Origin: Verrucolacustris sp044348085
Lineage (GTDB): Bacteria; Verrucomicrobiota; Verrucomicrobiia; Methylacidiphilales; Verrucolacustridaceae
Assembly (NCBI GenBank): GCA_044348085.1
Contig: JBIKTM010000016.1
Coordinates: 1 to 37,272, forward strand
DNA length: 37,272 nt
Direction: 5' to 3'
This document shows positions 30,484-37,272 of this stretch, piece after piece. The translations under genes were made by a program, and so were the position numbers. The first letter of the stretch is position 1; every line of letters begins with the position of its first letter. The notes under the pieces are model-generated. The model did no database searches and had not been told where the DNA came from. It saw nothing but the letters and a program-made list of their open reading frames with translations.

Positions 30484-31794
30484 GTGAGTGCGGAACGGGC
30501 GACCTCCGGCCCCAAGGCCGGACGGGACAGCCGTTGGGCGGGGGCGGCGGACGGGGAGTCGGCCAAGAAGCTTCCCGTCTTTGTCCTCTCGGGCTTTCTC
30601 GGGGCCGGCAAGACCACCCTGCTGAACTATATCCTCCACAACCGCGAAGGGCGGCGGGTGGCGGTGATTGTCAACGACATGAGCGAGCTGAATGTGGACG
30701 CGGCGCTGGTGCGGGAGGGGGGCGCGAAGCTGAGCCGGACGGAGGAGAAGCTGGTGGAGATGTCCAACGGCTGTATCTGTTGCACCCTGCGGGAGGATCT
30801 TCTGCAGGAGGTGGGGCGGCTGGCGGCGGAGGGGCGGTTTGACTGCCTGCTGATTGAGTCGACGGGGGTTTCCGAGCCGCTGCCGGTGGCGCAGACCTTC
30901 ACCTTCACGGATGAGGCGGGCCGGAGCCTGCAGTCGTTGACGCGGCTGGACGCGATGATCACGGTGGTGGATGCATCCACGTTCCTCGAGCATTACCGCA
31001 CGGGGGACACGCTGAAGAAGCGCGCGCTGGCGGTGGGGGAGGAGGACGAGCGGACGTTGGCCGACCTGCTGGCGGACCAGGTGGAGTTTGCGGACATCCT
31101 GGTCCTGAACAAAACGGATCTGGTTTCGCGGACGAAGCTGGGGACGGTGCGGGCGGTGCTGGCCAAGCTGAACCCCGGGGCGACGGTGTTGACGACGGAG
31201 CGGAGCCGGGCGCCGCTGGAGGTGCTGTTGCGGCCGGGGAGGTTCGACATGGAGAAGGCGCAGCAATCGGCCGGCTGGATCCGGGAGCTGAGCCAGGAGC
31301 ACCAGCCGGAGACGGAGGAGTACGGGATCGGGAGTTTTGTCTTCCGGGCGCGGCGGCCGTTTCATCCCGAGCGGTTCTGGAAGTTCACGCACACGAAGTG
31401 GCCGGGGTTGCTGCGGTCGAAGGGGCATTTTTGGCTGGCCTCGCGGCCGGCGGTGATCGGCGAGTGGTCGCTGGCGGGGGGCAGTGCGGAGTATCGGCCG
31501 GCCGGCTATTGGTGGGCGGCGGCGGCGCGGAACACCTGGCCAGACGACGAGGAGCTGATCCGGGTGATCCTGAAAGATTGGGAGAAGCCGTATGGGGACC
31601 GGCGGCAACAGCTGGTGTATATCGGTCAGAACCTGAAGGAGGCGGAGATGCGGGCGGGGCTGGAGTCGTGCCTGCTGACGGACGCGGAGCTGGCGCTGGG
31701 GGAGGAGGGGTGGAGGAAGTTCAAGGATCCGTTTCCGGAGTGGATCACGGTGGCGGAGGCGGAAGCGCGCGAGGAAAGCCGGCGCGCGGCGTAA
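30484..31794 (+). CDS. zagA: G3E zinc metallochaperone GTPase (ZagA/YciC type)
   Basis: COG0523 GTPase that delivers zinc to target enzymes under zinc limitation. Motifs are the P-loop GFLGAGKTT (37-45), VNDMSELNVDAALV, the metal-binding SNGCICCTLREDLL (CxCC at 97-100), ESTGVSEP near 125, and NKTD at 209-212. The CobW C-terminal domain (RFWKFTHTKWPGLLRSKGHF, then YWWAA) follows. The stretch from VIVNDMSE to CTLREDLL is very like the Zur-repressed B. subtilis ZagA (YciC) as I remember it. The GTG start has no clear ribosome binding site. The gene is far richer in G+C, with G/C in nearly every third position, than its neighbours. With the flanking 10-bp repeats, that suggests acquisition by transfer. 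Confidence 0.9.
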   Translation: MSAERATSGPKAGRDSRWAGAADGESAKKLPVFVLSGFLGAGKTTLLNYILHNREGRRVAVIVNDMSELNVDAALVREGGAKLSRTEEKLVEMSNGCICCTLREDLLQEVGRLAAEGRFDCLLIESTGVSEPLPVAQTFTFTDEAGRSLQSLTRLDAMITVVDASTFLEHYRTGDTLKKRALAVGEEDERTLADLLADQVEFADILVLNKTDLVSRTKLGTVRAVLAKLNPGATVLTTERSRAPLEVLLRPGRFDMEKAQQSAGWIRELSQEHQPETEEYGIGSFVFRARRPFHPERFWKFTHTKWPGLLRSKGHFWLASRPAVIGEWSLAGGSAEYRPAGYWWAAAARNTWPDDEELIRVILKDWEKPYGDRRQQLVYIGQNLKEAEMRAGLESCLLTDAELALGEEGWRKFKDPFPEWITVAEAEAREESRRAA

Positions 31795-31796
31795 GG

Positions 31797-31806
31797 TTAA
31801 GTTGAA
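31797..31806 (+). repeat. 10-bp direct repeat, right copy, flanking the GTPase gene
   Basis: TTAAGTTGAA, identical to 30474-30483, begins two bases after the GTPase stop codon. The two copies bracket the coding sequence almost exactly. Confidence 0.5.
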
Positions 31807-31862
31807 CCGCTCTGCTCGAAGTTGAAAGTTACGGATTGGGACGCAGGCCTGTGCGAAGAGCG

Positions 31863-31949
31863 GGAGAGGTAGGGCGACCTCTCCGAGGCCGCCTCAGGCA
31901 AAGTTCACGCCAATAAAATTCGACGAGGCGGCGTAGGGACACGCCGCCT
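31863..31949. repeat. Two palindromic repeat units with AGGG loops
   Basis: Two hairpins share a plan. GGAGAGGT/ACCTCTCC (31863-31870 with 31877-31884) has the loop AGGGCG, and AGGCGGCGT/ACGCCGCCT (31926-31934 with 31941-31949) has the loop AGGGAC. Both are perfect 8-9 bp stems with six-base loops beginning AGGG. They look like REP-type dispersed palindromes. They lie in a 360-base gap (31795-32154) in which I see no gene. Confidence 0.5.
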
Positions 31950-32008
31950 TACCGAAGATTGGATTGAGAAATAAAATTCTCTGCAAAGTCAGCGGTCTAC
32001 CACTTTTT

Positions 32009-32035
32009 ACCGCAGAGGCGCAGAGGGCGCGGAGG
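32009..32035. repeat. Short dispersed repeat of the ACCGCAGAGGCGCAGAGG kind
   Basis: ACCGCAGAGGCGCAGAGG followed by GCGCGGAGG is an internally repetitive (GCAGAGG units) sequence of a type I know from intergenic DNA of many bacterial genomes. It is in the same gene-free gap as the palindromes and supports the view that this gap collects repeats. Confidence 0.45.
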
Positions 32036-32154
32036 ATAACCCCGGCGGAGCGGGGCCCAGCAGAGGCTTGGGTGTTCATCGTTGAGAGTTTTTGGTGTGT
32101 TTGGACCTAGCTACGGTCATTTGACAGGGAAGAGGTGGGGATTAGATAAGTCAT

Positions 32155-32328
32155 ATGAGGTTGGCAGTCGCCCTAATCTGCGGTTTAGCCTTTGTGGGGA
32201 TCTCCTCGCAGGCCTACCCGATCCAAATTCACACCTGTGCGGTGGAAAAAGGATCCTGCTGTGAGCCCAGCACCTGCAAGTGCGTGGACTGTGGGCAAGT
32301 CACGGTTCCGGCGGATAGTTTAAGGTAA
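32155..32328 (+). CDS. Small secreted Cys-rich peptide
   Basis: A 57-residue ORF, too short for usual cut-offs. It starts with a good signal peptide (MRLAVALICGLAFVGISSQA), leaving a mature part of about 37 residues with six cysteines in the order HTC, SCCEP, STCKCVDCG. The spacing C-x6-CC-x4-C-x-C-x2-C looks like a metal-binding or disulfide-rich module. I do not recognise a family. It has no strong ribosome binding site, although GAGGTGGGG lies about 15 bases upstream. Position beside the zinc GTPase makes zinc binding a natural but unproven guess. A palindrome that could terminate its transcript follows at 32336-32370. Confidence 0.55.
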   Translation: MRLAVALICGLAFVGISSQAYPIQIHTCAVEKGSCCEPSTCKCVDCGQVTVPADSLR

Positions 32329-32335
32329 AGTTTAG

Positions 32336-32370
32336 GTTTAAGTGAGCTCCGAGAGGGTGGTTACTTAAAC
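32336..32370. terminator. Inverted repeat between the Cys-rich peptide and a gene remnant
   Basis: GTTTAAGTGA (32336-32345) pairs with TTACTTAAAC (32361-32370) at nine of ten positions around a 15-base loop. It lies between two convergent reading frames, so it may be a bidirectional terminator. There is no clear T tract. Confidence 0.3.
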
Positions 32371-32536
32371 TCGATCAGGCGGAAGAAGGCGCGGGGGTGG
32401 GAGAGGGGAAGGGTGATTTCCCTCAGGTTGCCGTTGCCGTCGATGGAGGAGGAGAGGGCAGGAGACCAGAGACCGGAAGACAGCTGGGTGCAGATCTGAA
32501 GTTCGTAGGTGAGATTCGGCCGAGAGGTGAAACTGA
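32361..32536 (-). pseudogene. C-terminal remnant of a secreted protein gene
   Basis: Read on the minus strand, 32536-32361 translates without stops to a tail of about 58 residues with the phrases FTSRPNLTYELQICT, LSSSIDGNGNLREITLPL and HPRAFFRLIEFK, then TAA. This is the usual closing domain of secreted verrucomicrobial proteins: a strand with YELQ, then an FFRL-type end. The rest of the gene is missing. At about 32536-32540 the sequence switches to the copied PEP-CTERM segment on the other strand. I read it as a gene broken by recombination. Confidence 0.55.
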
Positions 32537-32539
32537 TTT

Positions 32540-32984
32540 GGGGCTACTTTATGTTTCTCCTGAGGATGAAACCGCCGCAGACGATTCGGCGATGCCATTC
32601 ATCGGATTTAGCGCGGAGGAATTAGCTTCGCCTTTTACTGGAACTGTTACTTTCACCATGACCGGCTTTACTTACACAGGCCTCGGCACAGGCAATTTCT
32701 ATCTTTTTGAGGGAAACAGCCTATTTTGGGATTCAAGTGCGGGCGCGGGGAGTTATGGATCGTTCAGCGTCAATGTGGGATCCCATGGGCACGGAGAATT
32801 TGGTTTTAGTGATCTGGGTCTGTACGTGATCACTTTGCAGGCCAGCGGCAACGATGGTTCGCCTGTCAGCGGAGAATCCGCCACATTTAGATTCGACGTT
32901 GTTCCTGAGCCAACCTGTGGGACTCTTTTGCTTACTGCATTTTCAGTGGGGATGAGCTTGAGGAGGCGGTTTTTCAGATCTTAA
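32540..32984 (+). pseudogene. 5'-truncated copy of the His-rich PEP-CTERM gene
   Basis: 32540-32911 matches 30018-30389 without gaps (constant offset 2522), with roughly sixteen mismatches by eye, about half of them synonymous. It encodes the second half of the protein, including the H-x-H element and VPEP. After the PEP motif the tail differs in sequence but still gives a hydrophobic helix and a basic end (SLRRRFFRS). The signal peptide and His-rich N-terminal half are missing. The open frame continues upstream only through antisense sequence of the remnant at 32361-32536, so no functional start is evident. Confidence 0.75.
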
Positions 32985-33006
32985 GGTTTGAATCGAAGGA
33001 GCCTCC

Positions 33007-33127
33007 GTATCAGTAGGTGATTCAGTAGCGGGGCGCGGAGCTTACTTTCAGCAATAACATGATGCATTCGCCCGACGGCTCGAGCCGACCGAATGATGGT
33101 TGGAAGTTGTTTGGTTAGACGTATTAA
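33007..33127 (+). pseudogene. Decayed copy of the 3' end of the gene at 26599
   Basis: This segment aligns without gaps to 26931-27051 (offset 6076). In the parental frame it reads YQ-stop-VIQ-stop-RGAELTFSNNMMHSPDG, then SSRPNDGWKLFG-stop-TY-stop. Three codons (CAG, GAG and TGG) have become TAG, while the surrounding residues and the final stop are kept. It begins about 22 bases after the truncated PEP-CTERM copy. Confidence 0.85.
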
Positions 33128-33195
33128 TTTCTTCGTTCCTGAGAAATAGGAAAATTCGCCTAGACTAGATTCGTATGGGGTGTGGAGGAAGTTAC

Positions 33196-34206
33196 TCAGC
33201 GCAACCAGACAATCAGGATTGCGCTCACGACGGAAACCGCGAGGAGCAGGGCCAGGAGCCGGAGATCGGTTCGATGGACTGCCCGAATCCGGGCAATTTT
33301 GGCATCTTCCACCTGCAAGTAAGCGTAGATCACCCGGATGAGCGTCAGGATAATCACTGGGTATGCGATTAGGTAGATCTTGTCCATCAGGACTAGGTAA
33401 GCAAGGTCGGGAAGATAGTCGGAGTAGCTTTTCTGTAGAAAGATGGCGGAGAGGAGAGCTCCAGCTGGAAGGGCTGCTCGTTCTCCAACCAACTGGGGGC
33501 GGATCAGTAAGCTGGCGGTGGATGCGATGATCACCACGAACAGGGGTAAAAGAAGTTTCCAAAAAAAGAAACTGATCGGACGGGAAATCTCGATGCTAAA
33601 GCTGGCCATGGAATACTTCTCTGGAGTGGTCTCATCGCCAAAGTTGGTCTGGTAGTCGTGGGCAAAGGTTTCGGCTTTCCAACTAGTAAGATTCCAGCCG
33701 GGAATTCGCACGAGGTCCCCCACGCCACTATCTTTCGTGTCGATGACATAGGCCAACCGGTCGATGCCGTACGTTTGGTCCTCTATCCTGATGCTGAGTA
33801 GTTGCCGATCCAGTGGGTAGTCGGAGAGCGAGAAGGGATGGGTGAACAGGCCTTCCAGCCTCAAAATCTGGTAGAGGGAGCCATCAGGCTCCCTCTTCGG
33901 TGCAGGCTGAAGAAAAGTCACCTTCCCTCCCCAATCCTCCACCATGTTGATAAACTCGATAGTTTTTGTTGGGTCGATTTCTCCCTTCCAGCGGAACCAA
34001 ATATACGTGTCGATGTCGTATGTGTTGCTAGCCACGTCCACGTGATGGACGGAAATCGGATAAAATCCGATTTTGACGATTTGAGCCGAGGCGGGAGGTT
34101 GTTCCTGTGGCCGAAGCGATCCTTTTTGGAGGAACTCTGCCTGCGAATCGCCGGCGGATAGAAAGAGAATCGCCGGGAACAAAAAAGGGAGAAGAGAGGC
34201 TCTCAT
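33196..34206 (-). CDS. Pentameric ligand-gated ion channel homologue (Cys-loop receptor superfamily)
   Basis: A 336-residue membrane receptor-channel related to bacterial ELIC/GLIC and to animal nicotinic/GABA receptors. It has a signal peptide ending DSQA (residues 1-23) and a beta-sandwich extracellular domain to about residue 210, with TYIWFRWKG and the signature loop HPFSLSDYPLDRQLL at 123-137. That loop keeps the Pro-x-Asp core but lacks the two cysteines, as in prokaryotic members. M1 is WKLLLPLFVVIIASTASLLI (216-235), M2 about 241-262 (ERAALPAGALLSAIFLQ), M3 about 267-292 (starting AYLVLMDKIYLIAYPVIIL) and M4 315-335. The ligand and ion are unknown. It lies 96 bases downstream of a copper-type ATPase on the same strand. 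Confidence 0.87.
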   Translation of the reverse strand: MRASLLPFLFPAILFLSAGDSQAEFLQKGSLRPQEQPPASAQIVKIGFYPISVHHVDVASNTYDIDTYIWFRWKGEIDPTKTIEFINMVEDWGGKVTFLQPAPKREPDGSLYQILRLEGLFTHPFSLSDYPLDRQLLSIRIEDQTYGIDRLAYVIDTKDSGVGDLVRIPGWNLTSWKAETFAHDYQTNFGDETTPEKYSMASFSIEISRPISFFFWKLLLPLFVVIIASTASLLIRPQLVGERAALPAGALLSAIFLQKSYSDYLPDLAYLVLMDKIYLIAYPVIILTLIRVIYAYLQVEDAKIARIRAVHRTDLRLLALLLAVSVVSAILIVWLR

Positions 34207-34302
34207 GGGAGGATCATTCTAAGCCCTATCCAACCCTTGTAACAATTCGGATCATCAGCCGGAAGGTTTGGATTTGGAAATCGGAAGAAGGCGAGAGGGA
34301 GC

Positions 34303-36297
34303 CTAAGGGTTAAACCGAAGAAGCCTGAGCGCATTTCCGGTGAGGAGTAGGCTGGAGAGGCCCATTGAGGTCGCGGCCCAGGTGGGGGAGAGGGCCCAGC
34401 CGGTTGAGGAGATGAAGAGGCCGGCGGCGGCGGGAAGAGCCAGAGCGTTGTAGGCGAAAGCTAGGAAAAGATTCTGACGGATAACTCGGACGGTGGCTCG
34501 TCCCATGAGAAATGCGCGGGCGACGCCAGCGATGTCGCCTTTCAACACCACGACTGCGGCGGCTTCCTTGGCGGCATCAGTTCCGCTTCCAAGGGAAATC
34601 CCCAGATCCGCGGAGGCGAAGGCGGGAGCGTCGTTCGTGCCGTCGCCTGCCATGGCAACGAGACCGGGAACGGTTCCGATTAAGGCCGAGACGCGGGCGG
34701 CTTTGCCGTCGGGTTTGACTCCTGCTTGAACTCGGGTGATCCCGAGTTGTGTAGCGACAGCACGAGCGGGTTCTGGCTGGTCGCCGGTGAGAAGTTCAAT
34801 ATCGATACCAAGATTTTTAAGAGAGTGGATCGCGGTGGGGGTGGTGGAGCGGATGGGATCGGCCATGTCAAAACGTGCGAGGCAGCGGTTTCCATCGGCT
34901 AACCAGACGGCAGGACCTGCTATGCCGGAATTTGTAGTACGAAGGGTTTGGGAAATATTCACTTTTTTCTGCACGAGAAAGGAGAGCTGTCCGAGGAGAA
35001 GTTCTCGGTTTTTAGTTTTGCCAGCGATGCCTTGGCCTGGGGTGTCTTGAATGTCGGAAATATTTTCCAAAGTTAGATTCTTTGTTTGGGCGTCTTTGAC
35101 GATAGCTTTGGATAAAGGATGGAGGCTGGAGGTGGCCAGGGAGGCTGCGAGGGTAAGAGCTGACGTTTCGGAAATCCCTTCGGCGGTAGTGATATGGGTG
35201 ACTGCGGGGTTGCCTTCGGTGAGGGTTCCGGTTTTATCGACGACGAGGAGTTTTACTTTGGAAAGTTTTTCGAGGGAGGAGGGGTTGCGAATCAGAACAC
35301 CGAGGCGGGCGGCGCGGGAGAGTCCGCATGCGGTGGCTACGGGCGCGGCGAGCCCGAGTGCGCAGGGGCAGGCGGCGATGAGGACGGCGACAGCCCGATT
35401 GATTGCGGTAGCTGTCGTTTCTCCAGCAAGGATCCATCCGACGACGGTGGCAAGGGCGAGAAGGAGGACGAGAGGGGTGAAGATCCCGGCAATTTTGTCG
35501 GCGACGCGTTGGAAGGGTGGGGGATTTTCGCGAGCTTCTTCGACGAGTCGGGCGAGGCGAGCGACGAGGGAATCTTTGCCTGCTTTTTCGGCGAGGATGA
35601 GCAGTCGGCCCCCGGAGACGAGTGTTCCTCCGAGGACGGAGTCGCCGACAAATTTTTCAACGGGGAGGGGTTCACCCGTGAGGATGGATTCTTCTACGGA
35701 GGCGTGGCCTTCGAGAATTTTTCCATCGGTGGGAATGTTTTCTCCTGGGAGGACGATGAGGTGGTACCCGGCTTGGATTTCGGACCAGGGGATAATTTTT
35801 TCGGAGCCTTGAGAGATGAGTCTAGCGGTTGGTGGGGTAAGAGTGAGGAGATTTTTTAAAGATTGGGCGAGTTTAGATTCGGAGCGTTGTTCGATCCATT
35901 GACCTGCGAGAACGAGGGTGGTGATTGCGGCGGAGGCATCGAAAAAAAGTGGTGTATATTGTTGATTATTATTTATTAGTACAAAAATGCTGTAAAAATA
36001 TGCAGTTAGTGTGCCTGATCCTAGCAGTGTAAACATATTTGGATTAATGGTTTGCACGCTTTTCACAAAGGATTTGATCAGGGGAAGGCCAATCCAGAAA
36101 ACGACTATTGATGACATAAGTACTTCTACAATAGATTTATATGGAATATAGATGTGGCCTGAGGATATGAAGTGAAGCGGGATAGATAGAAGGAGAGAGA
36201 GTAGGGCTAATTTCCCGTAGGGTGGGGGTAGGATAGGGGTTGAGTGGCAAGAGTGGTGGCTATTTGGGGGTATTGTTTGGGCGTGGCAGTGGTTCAT
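34303..36297 (-). CDS. Copper-type P1B ATPase
   Basis: Cation-pumping P-type ATPase of 664 residues. Key motifs are TGEP (207-210), the intramembrane metal site CPC (310-312), the phosphorylation site DKTGT (354-358), the P1B His-Pro in SSLHPLSKAIV, and GDGTNDAPA near the end. The late helices carry NLFLAFAYNALALP and TSMGLSSLLLTGNALRLL, the YN and MxxSS combination of Cu+ pumps. There is no HMA domain. Instead a short His/Cys-rich N-terminus (MNHCHAQ, SHHSCHS) may collect metal. The first 100 codons are much richer in A+T than the remainder. The start ATG at 36297 faces the rRNA promoter region. Confidence 0.9.
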   Translation of the reverse strand: MNHCHAQTIPPNSHHSCHSTPILPPPYGKLALLSLLLSIPLHFISSGHIYIPYKSIVEVLMSSIVVFWIGLPLIKSFVKSVQTINPNMFTLLGSGTLTAYFYSIFVLINNNQQYTPLFFDASAAITTLVLAGQWIEQRSESKLAQSLKNLLTLTPPTARLISQGSEKIIPWSEIQAGYHLIVLPGENIPTDGKILEGHASVEESILTGEPLPVEKFVGDSVLGGTLVSGGRLLILAEKAGKDSLVARLARLVEEARENPPPFQRVADKIAGIFTPLVLLLALATVVGWILAGETTATAINRAVAVLIAACPCALGLAAPVATACGLSRAARLGVLIRNPSSLEKLSKVKLLVVDKTGTLTEGNPAVTHITTAEGISETSALTLAASLATSSLHPLSKAIVKDAQTKNLTLENISDIQDTPGQGIAGKTKNRELLLGQLSFLVQKKVNISQTLRTTNSGIAGPAVWLADGNRCLARFDMADPIRSTTPTAIHSLKNLGIDIELLTGDQPEPARAVATQLGITRVQAGVKPDGKAARVSALIGTVPGLVAMAGDGTNDAPAFASADLGISLGSGTDAAKEAAAVVVLKGDIAGVARAFLMGRATVRVIRQNLFLAFAYNALALPAAAGLFISSTGWALSPTWAATSMGLSSLLLTGNALRLLRFNP

Positions 36298-36327
36298 TGG
36301 GAATATGGATAAGATGAATGGGTTATG

Positions 36328-36377
36328 AAAAAAATATATAAAAAAACATTTGACCTAATCTGTGGGAGGCGTATCTT
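36328..36377 (+). promoter_or_regulatory. Probable rRNA operon promoter with UP element
   Basis: An A/T tract (36328-36347) resembling an UP element runs directly into TTGACC (36350-36355). After a 16-base spacer comes TATCTT (36372-36377). The position, about 300 bases before the 16S gene, and the AT-rich upstream tract fit a strong rRNA promoter. Confidence 0.55.
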
Positions 36378-36682
36378 TTCCATCCCCTTAATTTCAGTTT
36401 CGGATTTTTTCGGATCTGCGGGGAAATCAGTTCTTTACCAACGGGGTGTTCTTTTGTCTGGATACGGACAAGGGGATACAATCGACAGCAGAAGTTCGAA
36501 GGAAGATTGAATTGTGCGGGTTACCGTTCTCGATCGGGTTGACAGCCTGAGGCGAGGATGCCGGTCTGGGTGCAAGCTCAGGGCGGAGGTGGTGACCAAA
36601 CATTTTGTCGGCCAATAATATATTGGCCAGAATTTAAGGCTGGTTTCTCTCGGGGTAACCTGGGGAGATCGGCTCCTATTCT
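36378..36682 (+). other. rRNA leader region
   Basis: About 300 bases between the putative promoter and the 16S gene. A 61-residue ORF crosses its start but has no ribosome binding site and overlaps the promoter, so I do not call it. The region is rich in G-containing hairpin-forming sequence and holds one clear palindrome (36610-36628). No tRNA is present. Confidence 0.5.
36610..36628 (+). other. Perfect stem-loop in the rRNA leader
   Basis: GGCCAATA (36610-36617) and TATTGGCC (36621-36628) form an 8-bp stem with an ATA loop, about 55 bases before the 16S gene. It may take part in precursor rRNA folding or processing. Confidence 0.4.

Positions 36683-37272
<590 letters not shown>

Noticed and set aside
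30211..31608. 465-codon open frame on the minus strand across the PEP-CTERM and GTPase genes
   Set aside because: It is antisense to two well-supported genes and its product is an Arg/Pro-rich, low-complexity sequence, as expected from the complement of a very G+C-rich gene.
31398..31805. 135-codon plus-strand frame inside the GTPase gene
   Set aside because: Gly/Ala/Arg-rich shadow in another frame of the GTPase gene, with no motif or start signal.
31926..32035. Repeats considered as a CRISPR or insertion-sequence end
   Set aside because: The units are not evenly spaced or identical, and no transposase or cas gene is present.
32397..32984. 195-codon frame taken as one intact gene
   Set aside because: Its first 47 codons are the antisense of a minus-strand gene remnant and carry no signal peptide. 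Only the part from about 32540 is homologous to the PEP-CTERM protein, so it is annotated as a truncated copy.
35194..35859. 221-codon plus-strand frame within the copper ATPase gene
   Set aside because: Asp/Glu/Gly-rich complement of the ATPase coding strand.
36325..36510. 61-codon frame upstream of the 16S gene
   Set aside because: It overlaps the likely rRNA promoter and UP element, has no ribosome binding site, and its product has no recognisable feature.

Overview
The window comes from a member of the Verrucomicrobiota. The clearest evidence is the 5' part of a 16S rRNA gene at the right edge (about 36683 to the end). It opens with the verrucomicrobial stretch AACGCTGGCGGCGTGGATAA and carries GACACCTACGGGTGGCAGC, an exact match to the target of the EUB338-III probe designed for this group. 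PEP-CTERM proteins, a GTP-type PEP carboxykinase, an H-X9-DG-type prepilin and a DPDGDGANNLVEYAF-type secreted tail fit the same phylum. Most of the window is ordinary chromosome. No CRISPR array, phage or insertion sequence was seen.

Layout. 1-4052: a DedA/YqaA-like membrane protein cut by the left edge, an orphan gene, and a tightly overlapping cluster of ABC-2 exporter, SCO1 and DUF420 that looks like a respiratory-oxidase assembly module. 4169-6649: ferrous iron uptake (FeoA, FeoB and a 41-residue Cys-tailed membrane peptide), with a terminator-like hairpin between feoA and feoB. 6677-12731: PEP carboxykinase, a dicarboxylate/amino-acid symporter, tRNA-Val(CAC), glycerate kinase and alanine dehydrogenase. 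12978-19116: a lipoprotein formylglycine-generating enzyme, panD and gltB. 19202-21983: an overlapping operon of nadK, a PTS IIA protein, a LacI-type regulator and a cytosine deaminase resembling the fungal enzyme. 22014-26510: hpt, a secreted helical-repeat protein, a YugP-type membrane protease, an aspartate aminotransferase and ruvC-ruvA.

26599-33127 is the accessory part and the most interesting region. A Fur-family regulator with a Cys4 site (probably Zur) lies between two operons. One encodes a prepilin-like protein and a secreted choice-of-anchor-M-like protein. The other encodes a second, His-rich PEP-CTERM protein with the same C-terminal H-x-H layout, followed by a GTPase closely resembling the Zur-regulated zinc metallochaperone ZagA/YciC. 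Both operons are preceded by the same palindrome, AATGC-N8-GCATT. I infer a zinc-responsive cell-surface system. To its right lie a small secreted Cys-rich peptide, palindromic repeats, and three gene remnants. Two of these are partial copies of genes from this same locus.

33196-36297: a pentameric ligand-gated ion channel homologue downstream of a copper-type P1B ATPase. 36328-37272: rRNA promoter, leader and 16S rRNA running off the right edge.

Shine-Dalgarno sites are weak or absent in front of many genes. Starts were therefore chosen mainly from family N-termini and from ATGA/GTGA overlaps. Coordinates, counts and alignments were made by eye.
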